NCBI RefSeq assembly: GCF_937863595.1 | Contig: NZ_CALMGQ010000167.1 | Coordinates: 1-40,430, forward strand | Length of the DNA: 40,430 bases | Reading direction: 5' to 3' | DNA from: an uncultured Cytophaga sp. | Lineage (GTDB): Bacteria > Bacteroidota > Bacteroidia > Cytophagales > Cytophagaceae | Part shown: positions 16,779-25,358 of the stretch, piece after piece | How positions within the stretch are numbered: the stretch's first letter is position 1 | How the letters are laid out: the number at the start of each line of letters is the position of its first letter | Made by a program: the position numbers and the translations under genes | Notes under the pieces: generated by a model | Told to the model about the DNA's origin: nothing | Database searches by the model: none | The model's input: the letters and a program-made list of their open reading frames with translations, nothing else

Positions 16779-18299
16779 ATGACAAGAAAGAAAATTACAT
16801 CTGCATTAATATCCGTTTTCTACAAAGATAATTTAGATTCATTGGTTAAGAAATTGCATGCAAATGGTGTTAAAATATATTCTACTGGCGGCACGCAAAG
16901 CTTTATTGAAGCCTTAGGCGTACCAGTTATAGCTGTTGAAGATTTGACTGGATACCCATCTATTTTAGGTGGTAGAGTAAAAACATTGCACCCAAATGTG
17001 TTTGGTGGAATTTTAAATCGTCGTGAAAACGCCAGCGATCAAGCTGAAATTGCACAATACAAAATTCCTGAAATTGACTTAGTTATTGTGGATTTATATC
17101 CATTTGAAGAAACGGTTGCTTCTGGCGCTGAAAAGCAAGCCATTATTGAAAAGATTGATATTGGTGGTGTATCGTTAATTCGTGCGGCTGCTAAGAATCA
17201 CAAAGATGTTGTAATTGTAGCATCTAAAGATCAATATGGCGTATTGGAAAATATGTTGGAGGAGAAGGCGGGCGCTACCGATATTGAAGATCGTTTCAAA
17301 TTTGCGGGCGAAGCGTTCGACATTACTTCTCATTACGATACTGCTATCCATCGTTGGTTTGCAGGGGATGACATAACAGGTTTCAAACACAGCATTCGCA
17401 CTTCTCAAACCTTACGTTATGGAGAAAACCCGCATCAAGCAGGTACGTTCCATGGTGATTTGAATAGTATGTTTGATAAATTAAATGGCAAAGAATTATC
17501 GTACAACAATTTATTGGATGTAGATGCAGCCGTTGCATTGATTGATGAATTTACAGATACTACCTACGCGATTTTAAAACATAATAATGCATGTGGTATT
17601 GCAACAGCCGCAACGGGTAAAGAAGCATACTTGCAAGCATTTGCATCGGATCCGATATCTGCATTTGGTGGAGTGATCATTACCAATACGAAGGTAGATA
17701 AAGGTACTGCTGAAGAACTGAATAAATTATTTTTCGAGGTTTTGATTGCTACAGAATACGATCAGGATGCCTTGGAAGTATTAAAAAGTAAGAAAAATAG
17801 AATCTTGTTGTTGCGTAAACCTGTTACGTTTGCTAAAAAACAATTTAAGACCTTATTGAATGGTGTAATCGAACAGGATGCAGATTCTAAAACGGAAACA
17901 GTAGAAGATTTTAAAACGGTTACAACACGTATCCCGACAGAAGCAGAGAAAAAGGCCATGTTATTTGCCAACAAGCTTGTGAAACATACAAAGTCAAATG
18001 CAATTATTTTTGCAACTGAAAACCGTATGATTTCAAGCGGCGTAGGCCAAACATCACGTGTAGATGCTTTGAACCAAGCGGTTGAGAAGGCGAAAGCTTT
18101 TGGGTTTAGTCTTGAAGGAGCTGTCATGGCATCGGATGCATTCTTCCCTTTTCCAGATTGTGTAGAATTAGCGAACCTTGCGGGTATAACTGCCGTTATA
18201 CAACCTGGCGGATCAATTAAGGATCAGGAATCCATTGACTATTGCAATAACCACAATATGGCAATGGTTTGTACAGGCTTCCGCCACTTTAAACATTAA
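16779..18299 (+). CDS. purH: Bifunctional AICAR transformylase/IMP cyclohydrolase PurH
   Basis: It performs the last two steps of IMP synthesis. Residues 1 to about 195 form the IMP cyclohydrolase domain (STGGTQ, GRVKTLHPNVFGGIL). Residues about 200-506 form the AICAR transformylase domain (SQTLRYGENPHQAG, SYNNLLDVDAA, and the catalytic pair Lys267-His268 in LKHNNACGIA). The end has ASDAFFPFPD and IQPGGSIKDQ as expected. At 506 aa it is slightly shorter than the 529-aa E. coli protein. It is co-directional with purN, and a gap of 105 nt separates it from mreB. Confidence 0.97.
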   Translation: MTRKKITSALISVFYKDNLDSLVKKLHANGVKIYSTGGTQSFIEALGVPVIAVEDLTGYPSILGGRVKTLHPNVFGGILNRRENASDQAEIAQYKIPEIDLVIVDLYPFEETVASGAEKQAIIEKIDIGGVSLIRAAAKNHKDVVIVASKDQYGVLENMLEEKAGATDIEDRFKFAGEAFDITSHYDTAIHRWFAGDDITGFKHSIRTSQTLRYGENPHQAGTFHGDLNSMFDKLNGKELSYNNLLDVDAAVALIDEFTDTTYAILKHNNACGIATAATGKEAYLQAFASDPISAFGGVIITNTKVDKGTAEELNKLFFEVLIATEYDQDALEVLKSKKNRILLLRKPVTFAKKQFKTLLNGVIEQDADSKTETVEDFKTVTTRIPTEAEKKAMLFANKLVKHTKSNAIIFATENRMISSGVGQTSRVDALNQAVEKAKAFGFSLEGAVMASDAFFPFPDCVELANLAGITAVIQPGGSIKDQESIDYCNNHNMAMVCTGFRHFKH

Positions 18300-18404
18300 T
18301 TACAAAAAGGAGATATCTGAGATAATTAATTGAATATATCGAAGATATAATATAAAATTTGTAATTTAACATACTGAACTTATAGAAATTAAATAGATAT
18401 ATAC

Positions 18405-19433
18405 ATGGGAATGTTTGATTTTTTCACGAGCGATATTGCGATAGATTTGGGTACTGCAAACACCTTAATTATTTACAAAGACAAAATAGTTGTTGATGAA
18501 CCTTCAATTATTGCCTTAGACAAAATTACAGGCAAAGTAAAAGCAATCGGTCGTGAAGCCATGCAAATGCATGAAAAAACACACGAAAATATTAAAACAA
18601 TTCGTCCACTTAAGGATGGTGTAATTGCTGATTTCCACGCTGCCGAAGAGATGATACGCGGCTTGATTAAATTAATCGATAAAGGGAAAAGTTTTTTAGC
18701 ACCTACTTCATACCGTATGGCAATTTGTATTCCATCTGGTATTACGGAAGTTGAAAAGAGAGCTGTGCGTGACTCTGCAGAACACGCAGGCGCGAAAGAA
18801 GTATATATGATTTATGAGCCAATCGCAGCAGCAATTGGTTTAGGTATTGATATCGAACAACCGATTGGTTCTATGATTGTAGATATCGGAGGTGGTACTA
18901 CAGAGATTGCTGTCATTGCATTGTCTGGTATTGTTTGTGAACAATCCATTCGTATTGCGGGTGATGTATTCAGTAAAGATATTTTAGATTACATGCGTCG
19001 CCAACACAACTTATTGATTGGTGAGCGTTCTGCGGAACGTTTGAAAATCGAAGTTGGATCTGCCTTAACAGAATTAGATAATCCTCCTGAAGATTTTGAA
19101 ATTCGTGGTAGAGATTTGATGACAGGTATTCCGAAAGTAATTAAGGTTTCATATTCTGAAATTGCATTTGCATTAGACAAGTCTGTTTCAAAAATTGAAG
19201 AAGCTGTTTTAAAAGCATTGGAAATTGCGCCACCCGAATTGTCTGCTGATATTTATGATAATGGTATTCATTTAACAGGTGGTGGTGCATTGTTGAGAGG
19301 TTTAGATAAGCGTCTTGCAATGAAAACAAAATTACCTATACACGTTGCTGAAGATCCATTGCGCGCAGTAGTTAAAGGTACTGGCATTGCAGTAAAAGAT
19401 GTCAAAAAATACCGTGCGGTATTGATGGTTTGA
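18405..19433 (+). CDS. mreB: Rod shape-determining actin homologue MreB
   Basis: A 342-aa bacterial actin that forms membrane-bound filaments guiding the elongation machinery. Visible ATPase motifs are phosphate 1 at residues 14-20 (DLGTANT), phosphate 2 (VDIGGGTTEIAVI) and the adenosine motif (LTGGGALLRGL). The N-terminal MGMFDFFTSD is a short amphipathic membrane-binding start. It is the first gene of a five-gene cell-shape operon, with mreC 14 nt downstream. Confidence 0.98.
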   Translation: MGMFDFFTSDIAIDLGTANTLIIYKDKIVVDEPSIIALDKITGKVKAIGREAMQMHEKTHENIKTIRPLKDGVIADFHAAEEMIRGLIKLIDKGKSFLAPTSYRMAICIPSGITEVEKRAVRDSAEHAGAKEVYMIYEPIAAAIGLGIDIEQPIGSMIVDIGGGTTEIAVIALSGIVCEQSIRIAGDVFSKDILDYMRRQHNLLIGERSAERLKIEVGSALTELDNPPEDFEIRGRDLMTGIPKVIKVSYSEIAFALDKSVSKIEEAVLKALEIAPPELSADIYDNGIHLTGGGALLRGLDKRLAMKTKLPIHVAEDPLRAVVKGTGIAVKDVKKYRAVLMV

Positions 19434-19447
19434 TAGTATTGAATTAG

Positions 19448-20284
19448 ATGTATAAGTTATTACAATTTATAATTAATTTAAGAGTGTTCCTGGTATTTTT
19501 ATGCCTGGAACTCTTTTGTTTAGGATGTATCGTAAGATATAATCCCTATCAAGGTGCTGCATATTTTAGCACCTCTAAAAATATTGTGGGCAATGTATTA
19601 GAAGTAGATAAATCCATAACGGAGTATTTTAACTTAACAAAAATAAATGCACAACTCGCACATGATAACGCAGTTTTAAAAAATCAGTTATCTCAAGAAA
19701 TTCAAAAAAATGCACTTAATCAAGATACTTCTGTTTCTATATTAAAGGTAAAACAATTTGAATATTCTGTTGCTCGTGTAATTAATAACAACACCTTATA
19801 TTCAAATAATTTTTTTACGCTTGACAAAGGTACAAGGGATGGTCTTGCTGTAGGCATGGGTGTTATTTCACCAAATGGAGTGGCTGGACAAATAAAAGCA
19901 TGCTCTGAAAATTTTTCAACTGTAATATCTGTATTGAATACGAAATGGTCTATCTCAGCTCGTATAAAAAATACAAAAGCAGATGGTATTGTTCAATGGG
20001 ATGGCAATGATCGTTCTATCGTGCAGTTTACCAATGTTGGTAGACATCATAAATTAAAAGTTGGTGATACGATTGTAACATCTGGCTACAAAGAAACCTT
20101 GTTTCCAGAAGGCTTGTTAATTGGTACTGTAAAAAGTATTGAAGAAGAAGGCGGAGCCTATTGGAATATTGATGTAAAACTAGCTACCGATTATACTGCA
20201 ATGGATTATGTCTTTGTGATAAAGAATAATTTAAAAGTAGAAAAAGATAGCTTGGAAGCTCCATTCATAAAAGACATTAAATAA
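19448..20284 (+). CDS. mreC: Rod shape-determining protein MreC
   Basis: A bitopic inner-membrane protein that links MreB filaments to the periplasmic wall synthases. The 278-aa product has one helix at about residues 9-29, a coiled coil at about 58-90 (NAQLAHDNAVLKNQLSQEIQ) that mediates dimerisation, and the two beta-domain periplasmic region (LDKGTRDGLAVGMGVISPNGVAG, VGDTIVTSGYKETLFPEGLLIG). Its stop codon overlaps the mreD start by one base, so translation is probably coupled. Confidence 0.96.
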   Translation: MYKLLQFIINLRVFLVFLCLELFCLGCIVRYNPYQGAAYFSTSKNIVGNVLEVDKSITEYFNLTKINAQLAHDNAVLKNQLSQEIQKNALNQDTSVSILKVKQFEYSVARVINNNTLYSNNFFTLDKGTRDGLAVGMGVISPNGVAGQIKACSENFSTVISVLNTKWSISARIKNTKADGIVQWDGNDRSIVQFTNVGRHHKLKVGDTIVTSGYKETLFPEGLLIGTVKSIEEEGGAYWNIDVKLATDYTAMDYVFVIKNNLKVEKDSLEAPFIKDIK

Positions 20285-20805
20285 TGAATGTACTAGATAT
20301 TGTTAAGCAAGGAATACATGCCTTACTCATTTATTTAATTCAAGTGCTGGTTTTTAGAACCACTACCTTGTGGGATGTTGCAGCATGTTTTATATACACC
20401 GGTTTTTTAATTCAAATACCCTTTACGATACCCAAAGTATATACACTTTTAATTACATTTATTTTCACCTTTTGTATAGATATCTTCTTTAATACACCTG
20501 GTGTACATACGGCTGCAGCCCTTGTTATGATGTACTTCAGACCAAATATCATTAACTTATTAAGTCCTCAAGGTGGTTATGATTCTGTTGAATCCATAAA
20601 TATTTTCAGCATGGGCATTCAGTGGCATACCTTGTATGCATTTATCATGATATTTATTCAAACGACCTTAGTTTTTGTAATTGAATCTATTGGATCTTTT
20701 AGTTTTGGAAATTCTATTGTTAAAATTTTTACAACTACGCTACTTACATTAGTCGTTGTTATATTATATCAATTTTTATTTTTATACAAACGTAATTCGA
20801 GATAA
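20284..20805 (+). CDS. mreD: Rod shape-determining protein MreD
   Basis: A 173-aa protein with about five hydrophobic helices and little polar sequence, as is typical of MreD, a poorly conserved inner-membrane partner of MreC. The identification rests on length, topology and position between mreC (1-base overlap) and the PBP2 gene (8-nt gap). A conserved-looking segment FRPNIINLLSPQGGYDSVES lies in the central loop. Confidence 0.88.
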   Translation: MNVLDIVKQGIHALLIYLIQVLVFRTTTLWDVAACFIYTGFLIQIPFTIPKVYTLLITFIFTFCIDIFFNTPGVHTAAALVMMYFRPNIINLLSPQGGYDSVESINIFSMGIQWHTLYAFIMIFIQTTLVFVIESIGSFSFGNSIVKIFTTTLLTLVVVILYQFLFLYKRNSR

Positions 20806-20813
20806 GGGAAGCT

Positions 20814-22646
20814 ATGCAAGAAAGGAAATTTATCGTGCAAGCTATTATGATTGCCATCGGCTTGATTTACGTTATTCGTTTATTCTTTCTTCAAGTACTA
20901 GATTCTTCCTATAAAATTGAAGCCGAAATCAATGCGATTGAGAAAGTTGTAGATTATCCCTACAGAGGGTTAATGTATGATCGCAATGGAGATCTTTTGG
21001 TTTTTAATACGCCCGTTTTTGACATTACAGTTGTTACAAAAGAATTTAAGCTAGTAGATACTGTTTTATTTTGCTCACGTTTTGGTGTGAGTCCAGATGA
21101 ATTTAGAAAGCTTATGTTGGATATGAAAAATCCTCGTAAGAATAGAGGGTATAGTCGTAACAAGCCGCAAACACTTTTCAAACAATTATCACTCGAAGAC
21201 TTTGCGCATGTACAAGATTACATGCAAGATTATCCAGGATTGTATACGCAAGGGCGTACGGTGCGCTCTTACACCTACGCATCAGCAGCAAATGCATTGG
21301 GTTATATCGGCGAAATTGGTGCGAAGGCACTAGAGGCACAAACAGGAAATTATTATTCGCAAGGGGATTATATTGGGTTAAGTGGACTTGAATTATTTTA
21401 TGAAAAAGAACTTCGGGGCAAGCGTGGTGTAAAATATATCATGAAAGATGTGCATGGCGTACTTAAAGGGAAATATAGAGGCGGTGCTTTTGATACAATT
21501 TCATCTCCAGGAGAAAATTTGATATCAACCTTAGATATTGATTTACAGCAATACGGAGAGCGGTTGCTTCAAAATAAAATTGGTTGTGTAGTTGCTATAG
21601 AACCCAAAACAGGAGAGATCTTATCTTTTATATCTTCACCTTCCTATGATCCAAACATCTTAACAGGACGAAAATTTTCTGAAAATTATGTTACCTTATT
21701 TAAGGATCCATATAAACCACTTTTCAACAGACCATTAATGGCGATGTACCCGCCTGGTTCTATTTTTAAACTTGCACAAGCTTTAACTGCTTTACAAGAA
21801 GGAGTGATTACAGAACGTACACAATTTCCGTGTGATAAAAGATTAGTAAATTGCCACAACCACCCTTCTCCACAAGATTTACGCGGTGCTATTCAATGGT
21901 CTTGCAATCCATATTTTTATATGGTTTTCAAAAAATTAATCAACCAAGATAAAGACCCAAATAAGTTTAAGGATACCGAGATCAATTTTGATGAATGGCG
22001 TAAAAACATGTTAAGCATGGGCTTCGGGCAAAAAATGCTTGTGGATTTGCCTAGTTCAAAATCGGGAAACATTCCGAGCAATGCATACTATGACAAAATT
22101 TATGGCGATTTGCGTTGGAAATTTTCTACCATTTATTCCTTAAGTATTGGTCAAGGCGAAATAAATGTAGTCCCTATACAAATGGCGAACCTAGCGGCTT
22201 TAATAGCAAATAAAGGTTGGTATATCACACCGCACTTTATTAAATCTATTGGCAAAGACGGGCATATTCTAGAAGAATACAAAAATAAACACATCACGTC
22301 CATCGAGCCAAAATATTTTGAACCTATTATAGATGGTATGGAACGCGTTGTATTAGGTGGAACGGCTTCTTGGTTAAAAGTGAAGGATATTGATATCTGC
22401 GGTAAAACGGGTACTGCAGAAAATCCACATGGTGATGACCACTCTGTTTATATAGCATTTGCACCAAAAAATGACCCAAAAATTGCTATCGCTGTATACG
22501 TTGAAAATGCTGGTTTTGGAGCAATGACAGCAGCACCCATTGCACATTTAATGATTGAAAAATATTTAAAGGATACGATAACCAAGAAGCCTTTGGAAAA
22601 AATGATTTTGGATAAAAACTTATTACATAAAGTTAAAACAAAATAA
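20814..22646 (+). CDS. mrdA: Penicillin-binding protein 2, elongation transpeptidase
   Basis: A class B PBP that cross-links peptidoglycan during side-wall growth, paired with RodA. The 610-aa protein has one N-terminal membrane helix (residues about 5-27), a PBP dimerisation domain (about 45-230, with YRGLMYDRNGDLL and SGLELFYEKELRGKRG), and the transpeptidase domain. The active-site motifs are SxxK with Ser316 and Lys319 (PPGSIFK), SxN (WSCNPY) and KTG (CGKTGTAENP). It lies 2 nt upstream of rodA and 8 nt after mreD. Confidence 0.96.
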   Translation: MQERKFIVQAIMIAIGLIYVIRLFFLQVLDSSYKIEAEINAIEKVVDYPYRGLMYDRNGDLLVFNTPVFDITVVTKEFKLVDTVLFCSRFGVSPDEFRKLMLDMKNPRKNRGYSRNKPQTLFKQLSLEDFAHVQDYMQDYPGLYTQGRTVRSYTYASAANALGYIGEIGAKALEAQTGNYYSQGDYIGLSGLELFYEKELRGKRGVKYIMKDVHGVLKGKYRGGAFDTISSPGENLISTLDIDLQQYGERLLQNKIGCVVAIEPKTGEILSFISSPSYDPNILTGRKFSENYVTLFKDPYKPLFNRPLMAMYPPGSIFKLAQALTALQEGVITERTQFPCDKRLVNCHNHPSPQDLRGAIQWSCNPYFYMVFKKLINQDKDPNKFKDTEINFDEWRKNMLSMGFGQKMLVDLPSSKSGNIPSNAYYDKIYGDLRWKFSTIYSLSIGQGEINVVPIQMANLAALIANKGWYITPHFIKSIGKDGHILEEYKNKHITSIEPKYFEPIIDGMERVVLGGTASWLKVKDIDICGKTGTAENPHGDDHSVYIAFAPKNDPKIAIAVYVENAGFGAMTAAPIAHLMIEKYLKDTITKKPLEKMILDKNLLHKVKTK

Positions 22647-22648
22647 GT

Positions 22649-23953
22649 ATGCGTTCAGAAGACAAAATTAACTTTACAAATAACATCGACTGGATAACAG
22701 TTGGCTTTTACATCTTGTTCGTATTTTTAGGCTGGCTAAATATTTATGCAGTTGTATACGATCCCGAATCAGTAAATACTATTTTCGATTTTTCAATCAA
22801 TTCTGGCAAGCAATTGATGTGGATCGGAGGCTCATTTATATTGATCATTATGATTTTGGTGATTGATTATAAATTCTATTTTACATTTTCTTATATCTTT
22901 TATATCCTATCCATGCTAATATTACTTCTAACCATTTTTGCTGGTAAAGAAGTAAATGGATCTCATTCCTGGCTAAATTTAGGTTTTGTAAGTGTACAAC
23001 CAGCAGAGTTTGCGAAGTTTACTACTGCACTTGCTTTAGCGCGCTATTTGGGAGGTATTAATGTTCATATAGAACGACTCGATGTAATGTTTAAAGCAGG
23101 TATTATTTTGCTCATTCCTTGCGCTTTGATTCTACTTCAAAATGAAACGGGGGGTATGCTCGTGTTTTCTGCATTTATCTTAATGATGTATCGCGAAGGT
23201 TTGCCCGGTACATTATTACTTATTGGAGTTTTTGTTACCCTATTGTTTGTATTAACATTAGCTGTTGGAGTAGATCCAATATTGATTGGATTAACAGCAT
23301 TGTTTTCATTGTTCATGTTATACTTTATCATTAACAGATTGCGTATGACGCGTAAGCAGCTTACAAATCGGTTATTCATTATACTAGCCATTTATGGCAT
23401 GAGCATTGGATTTGTTTTTGGGGTAAATAAAATATTCTTTGAAGTATTACAAGAGCACCAACGAAATCGTATCATGGTTTTATTTGATACAGAATTGGAT
23501 ATACGAGATGTGGGCTACCACGTACATCAATCAAAAATTGCAATTGGTTCAGGAGACTTCTTTGGGAAAGGGTTTTTAGAAGGCACCCAAACGAAGTATG
23601 ATTTTGTGCCAGAACAAAGCACCGATTTTATTTTCTGTACAATTGGCGAAGAGCATGGCTGGTTTGGCAGTACCGTTCTTATAGCCTTATATGTTTTATT
23701 TATGCTACGACTTATCTTTTTGGCTGAACGACAAAAAGATGGTTTTGCACGCATTTATGGTTATAGTGTTGCAAGTATCATATTATTTCACTTTATGGTA
23801 AATATTGGAATGACTATTGGCTTGTTTCCAGTTATTGGTATACCCTTACCATTCTTTAGTTATGGAGGATCCTCACTTTGGTCCTTTACCATTTTATTAT
23901 TTGTATTCTTAAAATTGGATTCCCACAGAGGGCAAGTATTAGCTGGTCATTAA
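22649..23953 (+). CDS. rodA: RodA, SEDS-family peptidoglycan glycosyltransferase
   Basis: This polymerises lipid II into glycan strands in the Rod complex. The 434-aa protein has about ten membrane helices. Family motifs are visible: NGSHSWLNLGFVSVQPAEFAK, the long periplasmic loop with the catalytic Asp in FVPEQSTDFIF followed by GEEHGWFG, and the terminal GIPLPFFSYGGSSLWS. It ends the mre operon, and a perfect 52-bp palindrome that should terminate transcription begins 5 nt after its stop. Confidence 0.96.
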   Translation: MRSEDKINFTNNIDWITVGFYILFVFLGWLNIYAVVYDPESVNTIFDFSINSGKQLMWIGGSFILIIMILVIDYKFYFTFSYIFYILSMLILLLTIFAGKEVNGSHSWLNLGFVSVQPAEFAKFTTALALARYLGGINVHIERLDVMFKAGIILLIPCALILLQNETGGMLVFSAFILMMYREGLPGTLLLIGVFVTLLFVLTLAVGVDPILIGLTALFSLFMLYFIINRLRMTRKQLTNRLFIILAIYGMSIGFVFGVNKIFFEVLQEHQRNRIMVLFDTELDIRDVGYHVHQSKIAIGSGDFFGKGFLEGTQTKYDFVPEQSTDFIFCTIGEEHGWFGSTVLIALYVLFMLRLIFLAERQKDGFARIYGYSVASIILFHFMVNIGMTIGLFPVIGIPLPFFSYGGSSLWSFTILLFVFLKLDSHRGQVLAGH

Positions 23954-23958
23954 AATAG

Positions 23959-24010
23959 TTTTAGGTATAAAAAAAACCAATGATATCATTGGTTTTTTTT
24001 ATACCTAAAA
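23959..24010. terminator. Perfect 52-bp palindrome acting as bidirectional terminator
   Basis: Every base from 23959 to 24010 pairs with its mirror: TTTTAGGTAT, A8, CCAATGAT, then the exact reverse complement ATCATTGG, T8, ATACCTAAAA. There is no unpaired spacer. As RNA it gives a GC-poor hairpin whose 3' half contains a T8 run, so it can terminate in both directions: rodA from the left and, more distantly, the minus-strand gene ending at 24098. Confidence 0.85.
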
Positions 24011-24097
24011 GCGGCAAAAGGTGACGATTAAGAAATTAATTCACACACGTTACAGAATTGTAAGGCTTTTAACTTATGAGGAATATTCGAACCCAAA

Positions 24098-25183
24098 TCA
24101 ATAAAATTTGCGTTCAATAATTTTGAAAAATTCAGCTTGTTCTTCTAAATGGGTATCCCATTTATTTTTTTTGCTGTAAGTACTCATCAATAATGTTTGA
24201 GTAGATTCAAAATCGGAGCATCCTTCGATTTGCGATAATGCTTCATTATACTCCGTTACTTTTCCATCAAAAAGAATGTTAATGAATAGAAATTTTAAAT
24301 TTAATGGAATGGATGATTTGATATCTTCAATTTTACTTTTGCTTAATCGCTCGGCAATTGAATTGCCAGATTGTTGATTTGCCGATTTTAACGTGTCATT
24401 TAACGTACGTGTTGGCTTTGAAAATTGCTCATTCAAATTTGCTTCAATTGGTTTAATCGCATTTTCAACAAGGGGGGTATTCTGTGATTCTTGAATGGGA
24501 TTTTCTTTTTTAGAATCAGGTGCTGATATTTTTATTAACTTCTCTACCGCTGGCTGCTGAGAAGGGGCACCCAGAAGTGTCAATTTTAATAATTGATTGA
24601 ATTTATCAACGATTGGGTCAGAGTATTGAACAACATGTTGTGTCGGTACAATTGATTTAAATAATTCAACTAAATCTTTAGTTCGAAGTATTTCTCCTGG
24701 CAATTGATCAGCCTTTTCAATCCATGTTTGAATACTGTCTTTATGAAGCTTAAAAAACTTTTCCTTATCTATCAAATCTGATTTGGATAGATATTCATTC
24801 TTGTTAAATTCTTGTTCAATAAATTCAGACGGACTTAACAAATATGTTAAGGTATCTGTTATGCTTTTTTGAACCAATGGTTTGAAAAATTCTTTTCGAA
24901 CGCTTATGTGTCTAGATACTTTATTGACAAATGTTTTTAATGCTATTGATACTTCTTCAACATCATAATTAAAGTATGGACTTTTTAACTTATTAATTTC
25001 TTCTTTCCAACGATCAAATAAGTTCATTAAAATAAAAAAATTCAATTGTTCAATTTCAGTAAAGTGAACAATCTCTTCTCCTTTGATAAATTCTTTTTTA
25101 GAAAAAAAATCGTTGCTTAATTTTTCAGAAAGTGCTACTCCGTAAGATTGTATGGTAGATTTATCTAATTGAAGTTGACTCAT
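24098..25183 (-). CDS. Unknown cytoplasmic protein, 361 aa
   Basis: I do not recognise this protein. It has no signal peptide or membrane segment. Residues 1-205 are predicted mostly helical and charged (LFDRWKEEINKL, KTFVNKVSRHISVRKEFF). Residues about 215-285 look disordered, rich in Gln, Asn, Ser and Pro. The last 70 residues return to a helical character (LKFLFINILFDGKVTEYNEALSQIEGC). A near-consensus promoter lies 26 nt upstream of the ATG, so it is probably a single-gene unit. It diverges from porZ. The coding frame is long and clean, so the gene itself is not in doubt. Confidence 0.8.
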   Translation of the reverse strand: MSQLQLDKSTIQSYGVALSEKLSNDFFSKKEFIKGEEIVHFTEIEQLNFFILMNLFDRWKEEINKLKSPYFNYDVEEVSIALKTFVNKVSRHISVRKEFFKPLVQKSITDTLTYLLSPSEFIEQEFNKNEYLSKSDLIDKEKFFKLHKDSIQTWIEKADQLPGEILRTKDLVELFKSIVPTQHVVQYSDPIVDKFNQLLKLTLLGAPSQQPAVEKLIKISAPDSKKENPIQESQNTPLVENAIKPIEANLNEQFSKPTRTLNDTLKSANQQSGNSIAERLSKSKIEDIKSSIPLNLKFLFINILFDGKVTEYNEALSQIEGCSDFESTQTLLMSTYSKKNKWDTHLEEQAEFFKIIERKFY

Positions 25184-25208
25184 AGCTTTCTAATTTTTAA
25201 TATTTTAT

Positions 25209-25239
25209 CAAAGTTACACTACTACCATCAATAATGAAA
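25209..25239 (-). promoter_or_regulatory. Promoter of the 361-aa gene
   Basis: The minus strand reads TTTC, 19 nt, TAACTTTG. The -7 box (25209-25216) is an exact TAnnTTTG, and the -33 box differs from TTTG by one base at the right spacing. The predicted start is about 20 nt before the ATG. Confidence 0.65.
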
Positions 25240-25358
25240 AAACTTGACACATTTTGTTCAACAACAGAATTAAATTAAGTATGTATTTTAAAAAAATGGG
25301 TATAAATACCATAAACTAATTGTAAATTCGTTGTATATGAAGGCTTAAATTAATTCTT

